From: Sulfurospirillaceae bacterium
GTDB lineage: Bacteria; Campylobacterota; Campylobacteria; Campylobacterales; Sulfurospirillaceae
Reading direction: 5' to 3'
DNA: 32,768 nt
Assembly: GCA_028693565.1 (NCBI GenBank)
Contig: JAQUVE010000015.1
Span: 1-32,768, forward strand
Each line of letters opens with the position of its first letter. Positions within the stretch are counted from its first letter, which is position 1. Shown here piece after piece: positions 19,662-28,931 of this stretch. Below the pieces are notes generated by a model. It searched no databases. It had not been told where the DNA came from and worked only from the letters and a program-made list of their open reading frames with translations. A program made the translations under genes and the position numbers.

Positions 19662-21431
19662 TTACTTTTTCATGTTGATTGCATTTTGTATTAACTGGTC
19701 ACTGGTTGTAATACTTTTTGCATTTGCATCAAAGGCTTTTTGGGTAATAAGTAATTCTGTCAAAGCAGTGGCATAACTCACATTACTTCCTTCCAATCGA
19801 CCACTAACAATACCAGAGCCTAAAAAAGTTTTACCATTTGCGTCTGCGTAAAAGATTGGTTTGCCGCTGTTGGAAGAAGTTGTAAAAAGTGTTGAAGAAA
19901 TTTTATTAAGCCCTTGGTCATTTTGAAAATGATAGAGCGCTACTTTAGAGATAGCAGAACTTCTTCCATTGCTGAATTCTGCAACAATATTTCCATTGCC
20001 ATCCATGCCATATCCTGTTAAAAATCCTTCACCAAAACCATCTGAACTAACAACATTTGATTTATCAATACTATTGCTTGAAACGAGTCCATCAAAGCTA
20101 CCTAGTGTTCCTAAGTGTAAGTTAAGAGGTGTTCCACTATTTGAAAGCGTTGGAATATCATTGCTTAAAAGCTCTCCAGTGGAGCCAAAAGAGACGGTTC
20201 CTACTTGAGTATCAACGATACTGTATACTTTATGATTGGTTTTATCAACTGAATAAAGCGCTGGGTCATAAATTTTTGTTACTTGATTTTGCGCAATATT
20301 AACATTATAAAGGGTTGGATCATATGTTTTAGTCGGATCGTATTGCTCAATCGTATAATTTTCATAAAAACTTAAAATTTTTACAGTAGCATCCCATGTA
20401 GTACCCTCAGTTCCCTGTGGAACTCTTTTTGTAAAGGTCATATCTAAGGTATCTTTTTCTCCTGTTGGAGAAATAATACTGGTTGAAAAATGTTCAACAT
20501 TCGCTACTTCCTGTGTTGTTTGCAGTGTTGCAGTTACATTTAATGGCGCGCTTAAATCAAGACTGCTAACATCATAATTTGAAAGACTCCATTCATTATT
20601 AGCATCAAGTGTTGCCGTTGTATTAAGTATTTTTCCATTTGTATCGGACAATGCAATAATAACTTTATCGCCTATTTGTGGATTGAGTATACCCGTTGTA
20701 TTGGCAATACCACCACTTAAAGAAATGGCATTAAGCGCATTAGCGGTTGCTGTTGAAGGAAAATCAAGTGCATTGAGGGGAATAAGTGTAGCTTCAACAT
20801 TTATTATGGGTTCTAAATTTGCACCGTAAGTAACATTTTGTGTTGGAGTAGGTGGATAGTAAAGTAAATCAGGAAGCGTTACTTTGCTTTGATCTCCAAC
20901 GGCACCAAGAGGAACATTGCCTAAAGGAGCTACGAGATAAGGTTGAATATCATGGGTATTAGTAGGATTATAATATTTTCCAAACTTATCAATCGTCTCT
21001 TGAGGTAACGTTGTAGCGGTCATATTGTTGCCCGAGGTGGCCATGAGATAGTTACCATTTACATCAACCAAATTACCATTGGCATCAATGGAAAATTCCC
21101 CAGCTCTGGTATAAAAAATTTCACCGCTTTGTCCTTGTACACCAAACCAACCTTCGCCACTAATGGCCATATCAAAAGGGTTGTCCGTATTGGCAAGTAC
21201 ACCTTCTGTGAGGTCAAGTCCTGTTGTTTGGCTTTGTGCTCCAAGACCGATATCATTCGAAGTTGGATCAAAATAACTTCCTGTTAAAGCGGTTGAAAAC
21301 AATGAGGAAAATTCAGGTGTAGAGCCACGATAGCCAATAGTGCTGATATTGGAAATATTATCAGCCCATACGTCCATTCCAAATTGTTGTGATTTTACTC
21401 CAGAAATACCATTATAAAAGGAAGCGTTCAT
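19662..21431 (-). CDS. flgE: Flagellar hook protein FlgE (589-residue paralogue)
   Basis: A second member of the FlgE family. The N-terminus (MNASFYNGISGVKSQQFGMD, DNISNISTIGYRG) and C-terminus (ELLITQKAFDANAKSITTSD) are the self-assembly segments of hook/rod proteins. FlgE-type D1 motifs (AISGEGWFGV, YTRAGEFSIDANGNLV) follow at about 105-140. It lies directly after flgD (9-base gap, AGGAAT ribosome site) as flgE does in C. jejuni. Campylobacter likewise has two FlgE paralogues, but there they are far apart; here they are adjacent. This one may form a hook cap-proximal, hook-rod or minor hook component; that is inference. Confidence 0.88.
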   Translation of the reverse strand: MNASFYNGISGVKSQQFGMDVWADNISNISTIGYRGSTPEFSSLFSTALTGSYFDPTSNDIGLGAQSQTTGLDLTEGVLANTDNPFDMAISGEGWFGVQGQSGEIFYTRAGEFSIDANGNLVDVNGNYLMATSGNNMTATTLPQETIDKFGKYYNPTNTHDIQPYLVAPLGNVPLGAVGDQSKVTLPDLLYYPPTPTQNVTYGANLEPIINVEATLIPLNALDFPSTATANALNAISLSGGIANTTGILNPQIGDKVIIALSDTNGKILNTTATLDANNEWSLSNYDVSSLDLSAPLNVTATLQTTQEVANVEHFSTSIISPTGEKDTLDMTFTKRVPQGTEGTTWDATVKILSFYENYTIEQYDPTKTYDPTLYNVNIAQNQVTKIYDPALYSVDKTNHKVYSIVDTQVGTVSFGSTGELLSNDIPTLSNSGTPLNLHLGTLGSFDGLVSSNSIDKSNVVSSDGFGEGFLTGYGMDGNGNIVAEFSNGRSSAISKVALYHFQNDQGLNKISSTLFTTSSNSGKPIFYADANGKTFLGSGIVSGRLEGSNVSYATALTELLITQKAFDANAKSITTSDQLIQNAINMKK

Positions 21432-21440
21432 TATGTATTC

Positions 21441-22118
21441 CTAAAAAAATTCAACAATATAGCTCATTGGCACATAGCTTGAGCCTAGTTTAATTAAAGG
21501 AGAGCCATTTTCATATCTAACTGATTCAACGGGATAAATACCAAATTGTGTGCTTTGAGCTTCATTGTTTGCATCCGTGTAATCAGCCGTTACACTATAG
21601 TATCCTGAAGCCAAAGCAGTTTCATCATTGTCAGTACCATCCCATTCAAAGGCCAAAACGCCACTTTTCCCAGCTTGATCAGCCAAAGAGACCGTTTTGA
21701 CAACCTTATCATCTTTGTCTTTTATCGTCAGTGTTCCAGCTTTAATCTCTTTTTCAAAATAGATTTCAAATTTCGAAGTACTACCCTTTTCAAGTGTCAC
21801 GGCATTTGAACCAAGGCTGGCCATTTTTCCAATGGTTGAAATAGCTGCAAAATCTCTACTGGCACTAAGTTGTGTTGCCAAATCTTCTAAAGCCTTATTG
21901 GTGTTTGATGCTGATTCTAGTGTTGCCAATTGAGAGGTTTGTGTTAAAATTTTATCACTATCCATAGGTGCTGTTGGGTCTTGGTGTTGAAGCTCTACTA
22001 AAAGGAGTTTCATAAAAGAATCTTTATCTAAAACTGAATTAGGATTAGTTGCTGTTGTTGCGGCTGTTGTTGTAGAAGCTGAACTTCCTGAGATAAGATT
22101 TTCATATCCTGTTGCCAT
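21441..22118 (-). CDS. flgD: Flagellar hook capping protein FlgD
   Basis: It forms the scaffold cap on which hook subunits polymerise, and is released when the hook is complete. The 225 residues contain the conserved N-terminal segment (DSFMKLLLVELQHQDPTAPMDSDKILTQ-type, about 33-60) after a Thr/Ala-rich export region, and a FlgD Ig-like domain at about 125-200 (FEWDGTDNDETALASGYYSV). AAAGGATATATT precedes the ATG. It lies 13 bases after fliK and 9 before flgE, in one unit. Confidence 0.95.
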   Translation of the reverse strand: MATGYENLISGSSASTTTAATTATNPNSVLDKDSFMKLLLVELQHQDPTAPMDSDKILTQTSQLATLESASNTNKALEDLATQLSASRDFAAISTIGKMASLGSNAVTLEKGSTSKFEIYFEKEIKAGTLTIKDKDDKVVKTVSLADQAGKSGVLAFEWDGTDNDETALASGYYSVTADYTDANNEAQSTQFGIYPVESVRYENGSPLIKLGSSYVPMSYIVEFF

Positions 22119-22131
22119 AATATATCCTTTA

Positions 22132-23763
22132 TTATACGTATTGTGGGACGACTAATTCAACGGTCGTCAATGTTTCATTAAAGGCATCTTCGCCTAAGTC
22201 TTCAGAGAATTCATGAGAATTTTTAGATTGGTTTTGTTGCTGTTCACGGTTTTGTTGGTCGCTAAAATTCATCTCCAAATTGGTAAAACCCATATTGACC
22301 AAGGCATTTTTAAATTCGGCTTGGTTTTGTGTAAAGAGTGTCATAGTATTAGAGTTTGATGTAATGTTGACATGTAAATTACTACCTCTTGTCAAAAGCG
22401 TTACATCAACAGAACCCAAATCTTTAGGGTTAAGTGCAAGCTCAACTTTCATCACAGGTGGCTTATAGTTTTCAATTTTTTCGCGAAGCTCATTGGCGAA
22501 TTGATTGAGACTCTCTTTGGGTGACGTAATTGGCTGCTTTAGTGCTATATCTTGTTTTGGAGCAGTTTTAATTTCAACTTTGAGCTCGCTGTTGTTTTGT
22601 TTAGTTTCGGTATTATCGGAGATAGTTTCTTCCGTCGTAGTTATAACTGGAGAAGCCATTTCAATAGTTTCGGGTGTTTTTGGTGTCAGAGGTTTTTCAA
22701 TTTTGATAGTTTGCAAAATAGTTTCAGTTAAGCCTTTTGCATTGGTAGAATTATCGATTTTTGGCTCATTAACACGTGTTGTTACAGATGGTGTTTTAAC
22801 TTCTACCTCTTCTTCTGTGACCAATTTTTTATTAAGTTGCGCAGTAGGTTCACTTTTTGTTTTTTTATCAGGCTTTTTTTCTTCTGTTTCAATGAGTGGC
22901 GTAGTAATTTTTTGTACAACGGTTTCAATAGGTGTTGGTGTAGCTTTTTTAGCACTCATCGTCTCTTCGGCGACTATCTTAGTCTCTTTAATGGGTTGCT
23001 TTTCGTTTACCATTATTTCTTCATTTTTTATGGGCTGAGTAGTTTTTTCTTCCGTTTTTGGTTTATTTATAACCTCTTTTGACATCAAATCTTTGAGTGC
23101 TGAAGAGGGTTCCATAGGTTTATCATTTTGAACCATCTTTTTGTCTAATGGACTAATTGAAGGTGTTTTTTCGACAGCTTTTATCTCTTCTTTAGGCGCT
23201 TCTTGCTCCTCCTTTTGCATGTCAAAAAAATTGTTTTGTGTCAATTTTGGAAACTCTTTTTGTAAAGATTCTATTTTTTCTTGAGAAAAATTCAATTTTT
23301 CTAAGCCAAGATTGTATTTTTTTGAGAGTGCTAAGAGGTCATTGACATTTTTGACACTGCTAAAGTCTTTAAGAGCCGTTTCGCTATTGAGGATTTTTTC
23401 GAGCCTAGAATTAGAAGATGAAGTGAGCGTTGGAAAAAAAGTGGTCGTTGTCCCTGCTTTAAGGGCACTCACAATCTTTAATAAATCATCCAAAAGATGT
23501 TCATCCACACTTTTAGCATCATCCGTGGATGCTTTGAGTATGGGTGTCTCTTCTTTTGCTAGAGCCTCTTCTTTATTCAATGATTCTTTAAGGCTTTTAA
23601 GGGTTGATTTCGCACTTGTTGAGGTTTCGCTCAGTTGTGCTAGCATGATAGCAATAAAGCTTTTTGTATCGGTTGATTTTGTACTATCTGCTTTTTTTGA
23701 CTCACCACTTGGCACAAGGCTAAGTGGACTTTGTGCTTTGACAAAAGAGGTAACATCTTGCAT
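22132..23763 (-). CDS. fliK: Flagellar hook-length control protein FliK
   Basis: It measures hook length and switches the export gate to filament substrates. The 543 residues have the expected layout: a long, low-complexity Lys/Glu/Thr/Pro-rich N-terminal and middle region (the ruler, about 1-420), and a compact C-terminal Flg_hook domain at about 440-510 (MKVELALNPKDLGSVDVTLL ... HVNI, then F...L..MGF). A Gln/Asn-rich tail follows. It is first in the hook operon and preceded by a sigma-54 promoter. The ruler region is unconserved, so the assignment rests on the C-terminal domain and the flgD neighbour. Confidence 0.9.
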   Translation of the reverse strand: MQDVTSFVKAQSPLSLVPSGESKKADSTKSTDTKSFIAIMLAQLSETSTSAKSTLKSLKESLNKEEALAKEETPILKASTDDAKSVDEHLLDDLLKIVSALKAGTTTTFFPTLTSSSNSRLEKILNSETALKDFSSVKNVNDLLALSKKYNLGLEKLNFSQEKIESLQKEFPKLTQNNFFDMQKEEQEAPKEEIKAVEKTPSISPLDKKMVQNDKPMEPSSALKDLMSKEVINKPKTEEKTTQPIKNEEIMVNEKQPIKETKIVAEETMSAKKATPTPIETVVQKITTPLIETEEKKPDKKTKSEPTAQLNKKLVTEEEVEVKTPSVTTRVNEPKIDNSTNAKGLTETILQTIKIEKPLTPKTPETIEMASPVITTTEETISDNTETKQNNSELKVEIKTAPKQDIALKQPITSPKESLNQFANELREKIENYKPPVMKVELALNPKDLGSVDVTLLTRGSNLHVNITSNSNTMTLFTQNQAEFKNALVNMGFTNLEMNFSDQQNREQQQNQSKNSHEFSEDLGEDAFNETLTTVELVVPQYV

Positions 23764-23811
23764 TTTTGCTCGCTTTATATTTAAATAAAAAGAATTTCAC
23801 ACTAAAGCAAA

Positions 23812-23826
23812 GCAAAATTTATTCCA
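23812..23826 (-). promoter_or_regulatory. Sigma-54 promoter of the fliK-flgD-flgE operon
   Basis: TGGAATAAATTTTGC on the minus strand carries the GG/GC pair at exact RpoN spacing and is followed by TTTGC. It differs from the flgE2 element at one base. Predicted start near 23801, leader about 37 bases. Confidence 0.82.
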
Positions 23827-23904
23827 TGCTTTATCAAAAGTAGTTTTTATTGCGAGATGATTACCCTTGCATGCAAGACTATTTTACATTTAGCAATAAA
23901 ATGG

Positions 23905-23910
23905 TATAAT
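23905..23910 (+). promoter_or_regulatory. -10 element of the typA promoter
   Basis: A perfect TATAAT (ATGGTATAATCGC) about 83 bases before the TTG start of typA. It faces away from the fliK promoter. Confidence 0.6.
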
Positions 23911-23992
23911 CGCTCATATTTACTTCTTAAAATACAAAAATCAAACACTTTTTATTTGAGATGGGAAAACGCTAAACTTATAGGAGATTTTT

Positions 23993-25792
23993 TTGCAAGA
24001 CTTTAGAAATATTGCCGTCATCGCACACGTTGACCACGGCAAAACCACATTGGTAGATGAATTATTAAAACAATCAGGAACGTTTACAGCGCATCAAAAA
24101 GTTGAAGAGCGTGCGATGGATAGCAATGATCTTGAAAAAGAGCGAGGCATTACGATTCTCTCAAAAAATACAGCGATTCGCTATAAAGAGACTAAAATCA
24201 ACATTATTGACACTCCAGGCCATGCTGATTTTGGCGGTGAGGTTGAGCGTGTTTTAAAAATGGTTGATGGCGTTTTGTTATTGGTGGATGCGCAAGAAGG
24301 CGTTATGCCACAAACCAAATTTGTTGTTAAAAAAGCATTGAGTCTTGGTCTTTGCCCGATTGTCGTCATCAACAAAATTGATAAACCAGCAGCTGATGCA
24401 GAGCGTGTCGTGGATGAAGTCTTTGACCTACTCGTTGCCCTTGGTGCTAACGATCAACAACTTGAATTCCCTATTATTTATGCAGCAGCTCGTGACGGTT
24501 ATGCTAAATACAATATGGAAGATGAAAATAAAAATTTTGAACCACTGTTTGAAACGATTATTACCCACGTTCCAAAACCTTCAGGTGCAGCTGAAAATCC
24601 TTTACAACTACAAGTATTTACCCTTGATTATGATAATTATGTGGGTAAAATTGGTATTGCTCGTATTTTTAATGGAAAAATTAAAAAGAATGAAACAGTA
24701 ATGCTTGCTAAAGCTGATGGTGAGCAATTACGTGGACGTATTTCTAAGTTGATTGGCTTTCATGGACTTGAGAGAATTGATATCACAGAAGCTGAGAGTG
24801 GTGACATCGTTGCGATTGCAGGATTTGAAACACTCGATGTAGGGGATAGTATCGTTGATCCAAACAATCCTATGCCACTTGATCCGTTGCATATTGAAGA
24901 GCCAACGCTTTCAGTTGTGTTTGGTGTTAATGACTCTCCATTTGCAGGACTTGATGGAAAGTATGTTACCTCCAATAAAATCAATGAGCGCCTAGAAGCT
25001 GAGATGAAAACAAACATCGCCATGCGTTATGAAAATGCAGGCGAAGGTAAATTTAAAGTTTCAGGTCGTGGAGAGCTTCAAATTACGATTTTGGCTGAAA
25101 ATATGAGACGTGAAGGGTTTGAGTTCTCTCTAGCGCGTCCTGAAGTTATCATCAAAGAAGAAAATGGCGTTAAAATGGAGCCTTATGAGCATTTAGTCGT
25201 AGATGTTCCTGATGAGTTTACAGGAACTGTTATCGAAAAATTGGGTCGAAAAAAAGCGGAAATGAAAGCCATGAATCCAACAGGTGATGGTCAAACGAGA
25301 ATTGAGTTTGAAATTCCTGCACGTGGTTTGATTGGTTTTCGTGGACAGTTTTTGACTGATACCAAAGGTGAGGGTGTCATGAACCACTCATTTTTAGATT
25401 TTAGACCACTGAGTGGCGAAGTAGAACACCGTAAAAATGGAGCACTTACCTCCATGGAAGATGGTACGGCAATGGGTTATTCACTCTTTAGCTTACAAGA
25501 GAGAGGCACGCTCTTTATTGATGCGCAAGTAAAAGTCTATTGCGGCATGATTATTGGTGAGCATTCACGTACCAACGACTTAGATGTTAATCCTATTAAA
25601 GGAAAAGCACAAAGTAACGTAAGAAGTAGCGGTGCAGATGAAGCAATTAAACTGGTTCCACCTCGTAAGATGAATCTAGAATTAGCTTTGGAATGGATTG
25701 AAAATGATGAATTGGTTGAAGTTACACCGATTAATATTCGTATTCGCAAAAAATTCTTAGATCCAACGCAACGAAAACGAGCCAGTCGCTAA
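23993..25792 (+). CDS. typA: Ribosome-associated GTPase TypA/BipA
   Basis: A translational GTPase related to EF-G that helps 50S assembly and stress or low-temperature growth. The 599 residues contain G1 AHVDHGKTT (10-18), the switch region ERGITI, G3 [14 protein letters not shown] and G4 NKIDKP, then domains II, III and V and the BipA-specific C-terminal domain ([25 protein letters not shown]). The start codon is TTG at 23993 with TAGGAG about seven bases upstream; no other start fits the [17 protein letters not shown]-terminus. A stem-loop lies at 25800-25826 after the stop. Confidence 0.97.
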   Translation: MQDFRNIAVIAHVDHGKTTLVDELLKQSGTFTAHQKVEERAMDSNDLEKERGITILSKNTAIRYKETKINIIDTPGHADFGGEVERVLKMVDGVLLLVDAQEGVMPQTKFVVKKALSLGLCPIVVINKIDKPAADAERVVDEVFDLLVALGANDQQLEFPIIYAAARDGYAKYNMEDENKNFEPLFETIITHVPKPSGAAENPLQLQVFTLDYDNYVGKIGIARIFNGKIKKNETVMLAKADGEQLRGRISKLIGFHGLERIDITEAESGDIVAIAGFETLDVGDSIVDPNNPMPLDPLHIEEPTLSVVFGVNDSPFAGLDGKYVTSNKINERLEAEMKTNIAMRYENAGEGKFKVSGRGELQITILAENMRREGFEFSLARPEVIIKEENGVKMEPYEHLVVDVPDEFTGTVIEKLGRKKAEMKAMNPTGDGQTRIEFEIPARGLIGFRGQFLTDTKGEGVMNHSFLDFRPLSGEVEHRKNGALTSMEDGTAMGYSLFSLQERGTLFIDAQVKVYCGMIIGEHSRTNDLDVNPIKGKAQSNVRSSGADEAIKLVPPRKMNLELALEWIENDELVEVTPINIRIRKKFLDPTQRKRASR

Positions 25793-25799
25793 ACTAACT

Positions 25800-25826
25800 G
25801 CATGTAAGGGATTTTCCCTTGCATGT
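25800..25826 (+). terminator. Stem-loop after typA, possible weak terminator
   Basis: A 12 bp stem (25800-25811 with 25815-25826, two G-T pairs) around TTT, starting 7 bases after the typA stop. A T-rich stretch begins only about 8 bases beyond the stem, so termination may be partial and lemA may be transcribed by read-through. Confidence 0.55.
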
Positions 25827-25859
25827 GGTAGACTTTTAATTTTTTAGATAGGAGCGCAA

Positions 25860-26417
25860 ATGCAAACGTTTCTCATCGTAGTCGGCATTATCCTTTTGAT
25901 TGCGATACTGATGTATAACAATCTTATCGCTAAAAAAAACCAAGTTAACAATATTTTTGCTAGCCTCGATGCTATGCTGAAAAAACGCTATGATCTTTTG
26001 CCTAATTTGGTTGCTTCTGTTCAAGAGTATACTAGCCATGAAAAAACGACATTAGAACAAATTACCGCACTTCGCGCACAAGCATCCAATACGACTCAAA
26101 ATACCCATGAAACTATTTCACTAGATGCAGATTTTTCTAAGCTTTTAGGAACGCTAATGCTTTCAGTTGAAAATTATCCTGAGCTTAAGGCTAATGAAAA
26201 TTTTTCACACCTACAGCACACGCTTAATGAACTTGAAGAGCAAATCTCGGCTGCAAGAAGAGCATATAATCAAAGCGTAACAGATTTTAATAATGCCTTA
26301 GAGATGTTCCCTACTAATATGATGGCACGTTTTATGCGTTTAGAGCATAAAGCACTGTTTGAGATACCCAAATCAGAACGCAATACCGTGGATGTTAAAA
26401 AGCTTTTTAAACACTAA
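25860..26417 (+). CDS. lemA: LemA family membrane protein
   Basis: The 185 residues are standard LemA: an N-terminal membrane anchor (about 4-21) followed by the conserved KKNQVNNIFASLDAMLKKRYDLLPNLV segment and a helical bundle (ARRAYNQSVTDFNN, then FEIPK near the C-terminus). AGGAG sits seven bases before the ATG. The molecular role of LemA is unsettled; it is often paired with DUF3137 or TPM-type proteins, as here. The next gene starts two bases after its stop. Confidence 0.94.
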   Translation: MQTFLIVVGIILLIAILMYNNLIAKKNQVNNIFASLDAMLKKRYDLLPNLVASVQEYTSHEKTTLEQITALRAQASNTTQNTHETISLDADFSKLLGTLMLSVENYPELKANENFSHLQHTLNELEEQISAARRAYNQSVTDFNNALEMFPTNMMARFMRLEHKALFEIPKSERNTVDVKKLFKH

Positions 26418-26419
26418 GC

Positions 26420-27388
26420 ATGATGAAAACCAATGTAGCTTCTTTGATGGATTATTTTTACGAGCAAATGTATGGGGACTTGAAAATTCTTGAAAAAGAT
26501 AGATTAGTCATAGTTTCAAAACTTCAAAAAACAGCATTAATTCTTATTATTTTGAGCCTCATCACTTTGATATTTTTAACGAGTAGGCTCTTGTTTCCTT
26601 TTTTACATGCTCTAGTTTTGGTGTCAACTTTTTCTTTTTTAGTGTATTTGTTTATTTATCGGCATCAAAGTGCTGGATATCGACTTTTATTTAAAGAAGA
26701 GGTAATTGCTAAAATCGTCCAATTTATCGACCCGTCTTTGCAGTACCAATCTGAAAATCATATCAGCGAAAATGAGTATGCAATGAGTGAGCTTTTTTTA
26801 GATGATTTTGATAGATTTAGTGGCAATGATTTAGTGCAAGGCACTATCAATGGCGTTGCCTTAAAATTCTCAGACCTTAATGTTGAAAAAAAAATCGAAG
26901 ATCGTGAACGAAAAGAGCATTGGGTAAGCATCTTTCAAGGACTTTTCTTTGTCGCTGATTTTAATAAAAAGATTTCTCATAAAACATTTGTTTTGCCAGA
27001 TACAGCAGGAAATACATTGGGTGTGCTGGGTGAATGGATGCAAGGGCTTGATAAAAGATGGGGTGAGTTTGTAAGGCTTGATAATACAACATTTGAAAGA
27101 TATTTTGTAGTTTATGGTGATCAAATAGAGAGTCGCTACATTCTTTCATCTTCTTTAATGGAGCGAATCATAGCTTTTAAAGAAAAAACAGGAAAATCAC
27201 TGTATATTAGTTTTGTCAATTCAAAAATGTATTTGTGTGTCGATTATAAGAAAGATCTTTTTGAGCCGATATTGACACAATCATTATTGGATTTTGCACC
27301 CATCAAAGATTATTTTCAACTATTATCTCATGTTTTGGGTATTGTGGAAGCATTCAAGTTGGATGAAAAAATTTGGAGTAAGAGGTAA
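26420..27388 (+). CDS. DUF3137-type membrane protein
   Basis: The 322 residues contain two membrane spans (about 33-53 and 57-77) after a short cytoplasmic N-terminus, then a 240-residue soluble domain. The segment FQGLFFVADFNKKISHKTFVLPD and the YFVVYGDQIESRYILSSSLMERI region are typical of the DUF3137 family as I know it. Function is unknown. There is no good ribosome site, so translation is probably coupled to lemA, whose stop is two bases upstream. A second ATG follows at 26423. Confidence 0.75.
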   Translation: MMKTNVASLMDYFYEQMYGDLKILEKDRLVIVSKLQKTALILIILSLITLIFLTSRLLFPFLHALVLVSTFSFLVYLFIYRHQSAGYRLLFKEEVIAKIVQFIDPSLQYQSENHISENEYAMSELFLDDFDRFSGNDLVQGTINGVALKFSDLNVEKKIEDRERKEHWVSIFQGLFFVADFNKKISHKTFVLPDTAGNTLGVLGEWMQGLDKRWGEFVRLDNTTFERYFVVYGDQIESRYILSSSLMERIIAFKEKTGKSLYISFVNSKMYLCVDYKKDLFEPILTQSLLDFAPIKDYFQLLSHVLGIVEAFKLDEKIWSKR

Positions 27389-27392
27389 ATTT

Positions 27393-27845
27393 ATGCTCAA
27401 TGATAAAATACTAAAAATTTCACTTGCCATCATCTTCGGCCTAGTTATAGTAGGATTTTTGACAATCAAATTTGTCATAAATGATACGGCATCTCCGATG
27501 TACACTTCTTCACCTCATGAGATTAAAGCGACCAATATCAGTACTGACCCTTTAGAATTAAGCCTTGATACAATTTTTATCAATATTCACTCAAGTAAAT
27601 ATAAAATACTCAAAGTAGACCTTGCGTTTAAAATGAAAAGCTCAAGTGATAAAAAAAGACTTGCTGGCAATATAGAAAATGTTCGTAATACAATTTTGCA
27701 ATATCTTGCTTTTATGGACGCTAACAAACTGGATACAGAAAAAGGGAAAGAGCGTTTAAAAGAGGATTTGATTGATTTAATGGGGCAAAATTTTAGTGCT
27801 CGAGTTGAAACAGTTTATTTTAAAAATATTATTCTCTCACCTTGA
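27393..27845 (+). CDS. FliL-like single-span membrane protein
   Basis: The start chosen is ATG 27393 with AGAGGTAAATTT upstream; the open frame further left lies inside the DUF3137 gene. The 150 residues have one membrane span (about 6-26) and a periplasmic domain that reads like FliL: YKILKVDLAFKM, then NIENVRNTILQYL, TEKGKERLKEDLIDLM and VYFKNIILSP. FliL surrounds flagellar stators and modulates motor output. No flagellar gene is adjacent on this strand, so it may be the flagellar FliL or a paralogue serving LemA/DUF3137. Its last 17 bases overlap the convergent MFS gene. Confidence 0.7.
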   Translation: MLNDKILKISLAIIFGLVIVGFLTIKFVINDTASPMYTSSPHEIKATNISTDPLELSLDTIFINIHSSKYKILKVDLAFKMKSSSDKKRLAGNIENVRNTILQYLAFMDANKLDTEKGKERLKEDLIDLMGQNFSARVETVYFKNIILSP

Positions 27846-28926
27846 AAAAAAAGAGAGACAAAAATGAGAGTGCGGCAACAAAACTAGCGTACAAATAAAG
27901 ATACGGGCCATAAAACCAACCTGCTAATAGTGCTCCCATAAACCCTCCTAATCCAAAAGAGATCCCATAGTAAAATTGAGCTGCCAATTTTTTATGCCGA
28001 TAGAGTGTGTATAAAAGACTGAGTGCTGCTGTATGATGCAGTGCAAAGCTTAATGCATGTAAAGATTGAGAAGCGTAAGAAATATAGAGTGAATGAGGAA
28101 AGAAAAAGAGTAAAAGCCATCGAATAATAGTTGCTCCAACACCTAATTTTACCAAGGATAAAAGATTAAATTTCTGAAATAATGGTGCTTGAAAATAAAA
28201 TAACGTAATTTCACAGATAACTCCAAATGCCCACAGGTAACTTGTTGTCTCCAAGCTAATGCCATGGGCAGTTTCATAAATAGTAAAGAAATTATAAAAT
28301 GTTCCAAAGCTGATTTGCATCAAAAAGAGACTTATCCACAAAAAAGTTGCTTTTGAAAAGTTCAGACCCCGTTCATATGGAGCATGGGAAGATGATGTAG
28401 AAGGCTCATCGCGTGTTAATAGATAAGCAAAGAAAGCGGTGCATACCATACCTGCAAGTAGGTAGTTCAGCCCATTAGTAACATCATCCAAATGCCTAGC
28501 TAAAACGATACCAACAAGCATAAAACCAATTGAACCAAAAAGACGAGAACGCCCAAATTTTTCTTTTTGAAGATGTTCCATCGCATAGGTTTCAATATAA
28601 GGCAAAATCAACCCGGAAGAAGCACCTAAAAGCATATTAGGGAACATAAAAAGATAGAAATTATCAATGGTTAAATAAAACATTAAAGAAGCGATTATGC
28701 CACCGCATAAAGCCATATAAAAAATATTGCGTGTTAAATCAAGCTTTTTGAGAAACAAAAAAGGTACTAAAAAACGCATAAGTGGTCCAAGTGCAAAAAT
28801 AGCGCCTATTTGAAGAGCACTATAGCCAACAGTTTGCAGAATTTTTGGTAAAAAAATTACATAGACACCGGTTACAACAAAGTAGAAAAAAAAGAAACCA
28901 GAGAGCTTAAAAAAAATGATACGCAT
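27829..28926 (-). CDS. MFS transporter of the MFS_1-like (HcaT/LacY-type) group
   Basis: The 365 residues form about 11-12 membrane spans with very short loops. The motif GRSRLFGSIGFMLVG near 123-137 matches the conserved RxWGSIGF loop of the HcaT/NupG/LacY-like group. The substrate cannot be told from sequence. It is the last gene of the secG-to-MFS run, starting 5 bases after the RDD gene stop, with no clear ribosome site, so it probably depends on read-through translation. The 3' end overlaps the FliL-like gene by 17 bp. Confidence 0.82.
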   Translation of the reverse strand: MRIIFFKLSGFFFFYFVVTGVYVIFLPKILQTVGYSALQIGAIFALGPLMRFLVPFLFLKKLDLTRNIFYMALCGGIIASLMFYLTIDNFYLFMFPNMLLGASSGLILPYIETYAMEHLQKEKFGRSRLFGSIGFMLVGIVLARHLDDVTNGLNYLLAGMVCTAFFAYLLTRDEPSTSSSHAPYERGLNFSKATFLWISLFLMQISFGTFYNFFTIYETAHGISLETTSYLWAFGVICEITLFYFQAPLFQKFNLLSLVKLGVGATIIRWLLLFFFPHSLYISYASQSLHALSFALHHTAALSLLYTLYRHKKLAAQFYYGISFGLGGFMGALLAGWFYGPYLYLYASFVAALSFLSLFFFKVRE

Positions 28927-28931
28927 CAGTT

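Noticed and set aside
22505-23038. 177-residue plus-strand open frame opposite fliK
   Set aside because: It is antisense to the low-complexity ruler of FliK; its Val/Ser-rich hydrophobic sequence is the complement of Lys/Glu/Thr codons, with no ribosome site.
23312-23788. 158-residue plus-strand open frame opposite the fliK start
   Set aside because: Shadow of FliK codons; it also crosses the fliK ribosome site and has no promoter of its own.
23874-23883. Palindrome TTGCATGCAA upstream of fliK and typA
   Set aside because: Ten bases only, single copy, and not matched to any operator I know; chance cannot be excluded.
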